Assembly: GCA_024710535.1 (NCBI GenBank)
Contig: JANJUO010000139.1
Span: 1 to 10,942, forward strand
Origin: a bacterium
GTDB taxonomy: Bacteria; Bacteroidota; Ignavibacteria; Kapaibacteriales; UBA2268
DNA length: 10,942 bases
Reading direction: 5' to 3'
Positions 6,780-10,942 of this stretch are shown piece after piece. The translations under genes and the position numbers were made by a program. Within the stretch, counting starts at the first letter, position 1. Every line of letters begins with the position of its first letter. The notes beneath the pieces were generated by a model, which saw only the letters and a list, made by a program, of their open reading frames with translations, made no database searches and was not told where the DNA came from.

Positions 6780-9700
6780 CTATTGATTGGATCTTCTCGT
6801 TGAAATTACATACCATTTACTTACTCCATCACTTACCATTACTGCACCAGAAAAATCTGCATTACCATTACCATATTTAAGTGTCATTGTACTTAACAGA
6901 GTTTCAACAGAAATTTTATCTGAACCGGTAACTGTTAAATATGCTTGGGAAGTAACTGCTGTCGCAATTGCAACATAGTAAACTTTGCCCGCGTTGGCAG
7001 CTGCACTCGGTAATGTAACAGTTCTATTATTAGTTGAAATAATAATAAAAGCATCAGTTGACAGTGCTGTATAGTCTTGATTAACTTCAGTAACAGTAAT
7101 ATTAACATAAGAACCACCAAAAGATTTTGCACTTATCCATTGCAAATTTCCATCATTACCACTCATATCGCCTGCCAATACACCAATATTATCTGATCCA
7201 TTATAGTTTGCAAGTGTATTATTTGCCGGCAGAGTATAAATGTGATCGTTATTTTGTGTTTGTGCTTTGAATGCAGTGAAATTTTCGCCATTTGGCTCTT
7301 GGAATCTTAATTCACCTGCTGAGCCGGAATTAGACAATAGAAAATTACCATCTTTAACTTCAAGTTTTTGGGAAGGAGCGCCGCCAATACCAACATTACC
7401 AGTTCTTGTAACTCTTAATCTTTCAGTATTATTAGTTTTAACAACAACTGGGCTATTATCCGAAGTTCCAATAAAATTAACTGTAGAGTCAGTGCCGCTA
7501 TTACCAGTTAATCCCCAATAATAACTCGACAATGCTGTTGCCCCATTCTGCCAAACCGGAGAGCCCCCTGTATTACCCATTAGTAATTGACCAGTTGTTC
7601 CAGCAGGAGTGTAAAGTAATTGATTGCCATCAGTGTTACCATAAGCTACACCAAAAGGAGTTTGTGTAGAATTCCCAGTACCACCATTTGCAACAGGAAG
7701 AGTGCCATTTACTTCAGCAGTTGCCAAATCAACTGCAGTGGAAGTGGAGCCACTACCCTTGAAAACACTTGATTCAACGATACCTGTTCCATCTAATAAC
7801 AATGAGGCGCCTGATGAAACTGTCATTGTTGCAGTAGTATTAGTGCCTGTTGTAATAGAACCAAATGGAACAGTACTAACAGTTGAAGAAGCCCAAGAAA
7901 GATTTCCACTACCGTCATTTTGCAAATAAGTACTTGCCGCACCTTGGGCAGGTGGAAGTGTGTAAACAAGATTGTTATCCAAACTTGGTGATTTGAATGA
8001 AGAATATTCAGATCCGCCATTTGGCTCAAATAATTTGATTTCATTAGCAGAACTATTGTTGTTTTTTAAAGATAGGTCGCCAAATAAATCAGTATTTCCA
8101 TCTTTATAAACAACCAATGCATCTGTTTTGGTGCTTGAATTTATGCCATTACCTAAAACAAATAATCTATCTGCTGTATTCCATCCCCAAGTATTAAGTG
8201 GAGAATATGCGGTATTATATTGCCCTAAAACCACTTCCATACCAGAATATGCTATTGTGTTAAAACCTAATGTAGCAGAATAAATACCTTGTGATTTTGT
8301 ACTTTGACCAGTTGCTAAAGAGTTGTTGCCACTTGCATTATTACCAGCTCCAAAAGAAGTAGAATAAGCACCAGAAGCAGTATCTAAATTACCCCAAGCC
8401 ACAGCATAATCAGCTGTTGCTCTTGAACTACCACCAAAAGCAGTAGCATAATTTCCTGATGCAATACTATTTTGACCAAATGAAGTTGAGAATTGTGCAG
8501 AAGCGGTATTTGCATCGCCCCAAGCAGTTGCAAAATTGCCTGAAGCAATAGTATTCTGCCCAAATGCAGTGCTACCATTATTTGATGCCGTCGAGCCACT
8601 TCCCCAAGCAGTTGAAATATTTGCAGATGCTGTTCCAGTACCCCATGCAGTAGCTCTGTTGTTAGAAGCAGTACCACCACCGAAAGCAGTAGATTGGTTT
8701 GCCGAAGAATTTCCCTGACCCCATTGCATACTATACCAATCATTAACTGGATTCGGATATAATTTTGAGCCGTTTAATATCCATTTTGAACCACTTCCGG
8801 AATTTGTTGAACCAATTGTTACCCAAGCCGTGCCATTCCAAAAAAGATAATCATTAGTTGTATTATCATAATAGAATTGACCTTCAGTAGGAGTCAATGG
8901 TGCTGTTGTAGTTGGCACTAATGTAACCGAACCATCTATATTTAATATATTGTTTGTTACATCCCAAGTTAAATTTCCTTCTCCACCAATTGTTTCAGAA
9001 TCAGACCAATATGTAATATTTCCAGCTGTATTTGTTATGCCTTCCATTGGTGCAATTCCATTGCCATTTACCATTCCGGTAATAGCAGAAACACCTGTGC
9101 CGCCATTTTCTACTTCTAATACGCCATCTATGGTGGTGGCATTTATTGTGGTTGCTTCCCATTCCCCAGATGTTGAATTGAAAGTCAATACTTGATTATT
9201 TGTTGGAGCAACATTACTAATTGTAGTGCCGTTTATACCAGTAACAGTCAATACTCCGGCATTCGAAATTGTTCCATCTCCGGTAATTGTTTGGGCAGTA
9301 GCAACATCACTGACGTTTCCTATCCATAATTTACCGTCCTCTAATGTTGGTAGCGGAGTAGTCTGCCATTCTGGAACTCCCGAACTATTAACTACAAGCA
9401 CTTGACCTTGTGTTCCAGCGCCTGTATTTGTATATCCTGTACCTGCAGTGTTGCCAAGGATAACGCTATTTGCAGTTGGGGCAGTATTTAATCCAGTTCC
9501 TCCATATAAAACACTAAGAGTTCCGGTATTAATAGTTGAAGCATTGATACTTGAAATATCGCCTGCTTCGATTTTTCTAAATATTGGAACTCCAGCCACC
9601 CCATCAGGTGATGCAAGAATAAGATTAGCATTTTGAGAATCCCAACTACCTGTAATAGTAGCGAGATTTGAGGCTATGTTTACATTAAATGTAGCATAAC

Positions 9701-10049
9701 TTAAAGATAGAGCTATATCTGAAACATATCCTTCAGAATATACATTCCTCCACTCGTTATTATTCGAATCGTTTGGATCGACATAATAATACCATATACC
9801 TGCAGGTGCTGAAGGTTGGTTATCAGTTTGAACAACCATCAATCCTGCCGCAGGAGATACTATCGCATTCCTTTGAGCAGCGGTCATTCTTGGCATCAAA
9901 AAGCCACGGGTTGTGGTTTTCAATTCTAAAAGAGAACTTGCATCAGGAGTAAAATCAGGACCATCTGTAATACCAACACTTTGACTAAATAGTAAAGAGC
10001 CCTGAAAAACCAGCAAAAATCCAATTAAAATGACAGAAATTCTAAACAT
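6780..10049 (-). CDS. Secreted fibre/adhesin-like protein with tail-fibre modules and YadA-head-like repeats
   Basis: This 1089-residue protein has a signal peptide (about 1-23, ending LLFSQ). Residues 35-56 carry 'PDASSLLELKTTTRGFLMPRM', a stretch common at the N-terminus of Bacteroidota tail-fibre-like surface proteins. Three 'GGTG' modules follow the phage tail-fibre pattern (from about 177, 315 and 785), two of them continuing to 'GxLL/VLxxNxxGxPxWQ'. A 'TEGQFYYDNTTNDYLFWNG' module lies at about 395-413. About twelve 13-15 residue repeats, 'STAFGxxxxASGN', span about 450-620 and resemble the left-handed trimeric head of YadA. Two paralogous segments, 'EIKLFEPNGG...YTLP' (about 668) and 'ELRFQEPNGE...YTLP' (about 912), follow. 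I see no autotransporter anchor, type IX sorting domain, lipobox or S74 chaperone domain, so surface attachment is unexplained. A good promoter lies upstream. A role as a trimeric surface fibre or as part of a contractile or exported appendage is inference. Confidence 0.93.
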   Translation of the reverse strand: MFRISVILIGFLLVFQGSLLFSQSVGITDGPDFTPDASSLLELKTTTRGFLMPRMTAAQRNAIVSPAAGLMVVQTDNQPSAPAGIWYYYVDPNDSNNNEWRNVYSEGYVSDIALSLSYATFNVNIASNLATITGSWDSQNANLILASPDGVAGVPIFRKIEAGDISSINASTINTGTLSVLYGGTGLNTAPTANSVILGNTAGTGYTNTGAGTQGQVLVVNSSGVPEWQTTPLPTLEDGKLWIGNVSDVATAQTITGDGTISNAGVLTVTGINGTTISNVAPTNNQVLTFNSTSGEWEATTINATTIDGVLEVENGGTGVSAITGMVNGNGIAPMEGITNTAGNITYWSDSETIGGEGNLTWDVTNNILNIDGSVTLVPTTTAPLTPTEGQFYYDNTTNDYLFWNGTAWVTIGSTNSGSGSKWILNGSKLYPNPVNDWYSMQWGQGNSSANQSTAFGGGTASNNRATAWGTGTASANISTAWGSGSTASNNGSTAFGQNTIASGNFATAWGDANTASAQFSTSFGQNSIASGNYATAFGGSSRATADYAVAWGNLDTASGAYSTSFGAGNNASGNNSLATGQSTKSQGIYSATLGFNTIAYSGMEVVLGQYNTAYSPLNTWGWNTADRLFVLGNGINSSTKTDALVVYKDGNTDLFGDLSLKNNNSSANEIKLFEPNGGSEYSSFKSPSLDNNLVYTLPPAQGAASTYLQNDGSGNLSWASSTVSTVPFGSITTGTNTTATMTVSSGASLLLDGTGIVESSVFKGSGSTSTAVDLATAEVNGTLPVANGGTGNSTQTPFGVAYGNTDGNQLLYTPAGTTGQLLMGNTGGSPVWQNGATALSSYYWGLTGNSGTDSTVNFIGTSDNSPVVVKTNNTERLRVTRTGNVGIGGAPSQKLEVKDGNFLLSNSGSAGELRFQEPNGENFTAFKAQTQNNDHIYTLPANNTLANYNGSDNIGVLAGDMSGNDGNLQWISAKSFGGSYVNITVTEVNQDYTALSTDAFIIISTNNRTVTLPSAAANAGKVYYVAIATAVTSQAYLTVTGSDKISVETLLSTMTLKYGNGNADFSGAVMVSDGVSKWYVISTRRSNQ
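8190..8702 (-). repeat. Periodic coding repeats (39-45 bases) encoding the YadA-head-like array
   Basis: About twelve units encode 13-15 residues each, with an aromatic-Gly pair (FG or WG) and an Ala-Ser-Gly/Asn turn recurring every unit. A higher-order 28-residue (84-base) duplication is visible: 'FGQNTIASGNFATAWG' begins at residue 496 and 'FGQNSIASGNYATAFG' at residue 524. The copies differ at the DNA level mainly at third positions. The repeat is part of the coding sequence and is not a CRISPR array. Confidence 0.9.
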
Positions 10050-10373
10050 AAATATATTCCAATTAATTACTTTCTCAACTTACAAAATTATACGATTAAA
10101 TACAACAAAATTATCAGTAAATATACTGAATTTCAAAACTAAATACACTTCAATACAAATACAATCAATTATCTTGCCAAATATGAAAATATTTATATAT
10201 TTGTAAAGCATTGATTATTAGACATTTACATTAACGAATATAAAGCAGTTTAATTGGATAGAAGTCAGATAATTGTTGAAAGAAAATCAAAACAAATAAT
10301 AAATAAATAATTATTAATTTACTTTTAATATTATGCTTGTTTTGTTGGGTTCATTTCTTCAAATTCAATAATT
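10050..10373. other. AT-rich intergenic region between the HD-domain gene and the fibre operon
   Basis: No gene is visible. The left third holds the promoter of the fibre operon. A second TAATTTTG copy lies at 10090-10083 without a well-placed -33 element. A weak inverted repeat, CAAATAT (10178-10184) with ATATTTG (10197-10203), is AT-only apart from its ends. No strong terminator follows the HD-domain gene, so some read-through into the fibre operon is possible. Confidence 0.6.
10106..10137 (-). promoter_or_regulatory. Bacteroidota-type promoter of the fibre operon
   Basis: On the minus strand TTTG (10137-10134), a 20-base spacer and TAATTTTG (10113-10106) match the known primary-sigma consensus of Bacteroidota, TTTG-N19-21-TAnnTTTG, at every fixed position. 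Transcription would start near 10100, giving a leader of about 50 bases before the ATG at 10049. Confidence 0.7.
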
Positions 10374-10942
10374 TTAATCGTAATCTTTGAAATAAACTAA
10401 GATTGGCTCGATTATATTTCTTACTTTTGCAGAATTGATAAGCCGCATCAGTATCATATCGGTAATTTCGTAACCTCTTGCAAGCAAAATATGGCCTTTG
10501 TCATCTTTGATATCATCGGCAAGTTCCATACCAATTCTTAAAGATTTGAAATTCACTGACTTAATTGCACCCTTTTGATTGAATGAAGATACCTCTTTTA
10601 TCAGCAAATTCAATATTTCAGGATCGTATTTTGCCTGATTATAAAACATTTTCTTAACTGCATCTTGTGGTGGTATTCCGGCACTAACAATTCTATCATA
10701 ATCATTCAGAACTTTTAGAATTCTTGAAACAACAGGGATTGTGCATTCTTCACCTTTTGTATTTACCTTATAATCCAAATTTTGCTGTCCGATTATTTCT
10801 GCAACGGCTTCAAGTCTTGGAATATTCTGGATAATTCGCTTGCCTATTTCAGGAAATCCCAATATCATTTTTTCTTCATCAAGAGAGATTGTTTCGCCTC
10901 TTGAATATTTTTCTAAAACTTCAGGTGGAACCACTACAAAAC
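10374..10942 (-). CDS. HD-GYP-like domain protein, partial (5' end beyond the window)
   Basis: The frame is open to the right edge, so the gene almost certainly begins outside. The only start inside is a GTG at 10932-10934, which would cut into the domain. The visible residues align with the second half of an HD-GYP phosphodiesterase-like domain: 'VPPEVLEKYSRGE' (equivalent to the IPxxIL segment after the HD pair), 'FPEIGKRIIQNIPRLEAVAEIIGQQN', and 'SRILKVLNDYDRIVSAG...QDAVKKM'. The canonical HP and HHE metal ligands are replaced (GFPEIG and GQQN), so cyclic-di-GMP hydrolysis is doubtful. A C-terminal tail, 'LRIGMELADDIKDDKGHILLARGYEIT', is typical of response regulators and signalling proteins with this domain. 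The protein is likely cytoplasmic and takes part in signalling; an N-terminal receiver domain is plausible but not seen. Confidence 0.82.
   Translation of the reverse strand, partial: FVVVPPEVLEKYSRGETISLDEEKMILGFPEIGKRIIQNIPRLEAVAEIIGQQNLDYKVNTKGEECTIPVVSRILKVLNDYDRIVSAGIPPQDAVKKMFYNQAKYDPEILNLLIKEVSSFNQKGAIKSVNFKSLRIGMELADDIKDDKGHILLARGYEITDMILMRLINSAKVRNIIEPILVYFKDYD

Noticed and set aside
8190..8702. Regularly spaced repeats that might suggest a CRISPR array
   Set aside because: The units encode protein in frame, are imperfect, have no unique spacers and lie within an unbroken gene.
8384..8743. A long alternative minus-strand frame across the head repeats
   Set aside because: It is a shadow of the repeated coding sequence in another frame, with low-complexity L/Q/V-rich content and no start context. 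The periodic DNA keeps more than one frame open.
7267..9636. Several plus-strand frames of 60-84 codons (for example at 7267, 7702, 8536, 8950 and 9448)
   Set aside because: All lie opposite the fibre gene and are rich in P, V and A, as expected from the complement of its Gly/Thr/Asn-rich codons. None shows a recognisable domain.
10178..10203. Inverted repeat CAAATAT/ATATTTG as a possible terminator or operator
   Set aside because: The arms are only seven bases and almost entirely A and T, which is expected by chance in such AT-rich DNA, and no U-tract follows.

Overview
The window is AT-rich (hand counts of about 25% G+C between genes) and every convincing gene lies on the minus strand, so transcription runs from the right edge to the left. 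The organism looks like a member of Bacteroidota or the wider FCB group, possibly a Kapabacteria- or Ignavibacteria-like lineage. The basis is a promoter of the Bacteroidota type (TTTG-N20-TAATTTTG), scarce Shine-Dalgarno sequences, a TPR-containing histidine kinase, an ECF sigma factor followed by an anti-sigma factor fused to an outer-membrane barrel, and a secreted fibre protein with the 'ASSLLELKTTTRGFLMPRM' N-terminus common in that phylum. This placement is inference; there is no rRNA or tRNA in the window.

Right to left: (1) The 3' part of an HD-GYP-like protein runs off the right edge. (2) After a 324-base AT-rich gap with a good promoter comes a three-gene operon. It encodes a 1089-residue secreted fibre/adhesin-like protein built from tail-fibre-like 'GGTG' modules and about a dozen YadA-head-like repeats, then a small cytoplasmic protein of DUF6922-like appearance (5-base gap), then a small secreted protein (4-base overlap). 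A hairpin terminator closes this operon. (3) A 488-base gap follows. It holds a locally G+C-richer patch with repeated GATGTTTT words that could fold or encode a small peptide. (4) The last block is a likely envelope-sensing operon: ECF sigma factor, anti-sigma factor with an N-terminal cytoplasmic domain, one membrane helix and a C-terminal beta-barrel-like domain, a lipoprotein with two PrcB_C-like domains and a META domain, a second lipoprotein, and a TPR/histidine-kinase sensor cut by the left edge.

The most interesting block is (4). The anti-sigma protein appears able to span both membranes, as described for the Dma anti-sigma factors of Bacteroides thetaiotaomicron. It is followed by two lipoproteins that share the same residues just after the lipidated cysteine. 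A terminator-like hairpin with a U-rich tail lies inside the signal-peptide coding region of the second lipoprotein, so expression may be stepped down within the operon. Functions are inferred from motifs only.
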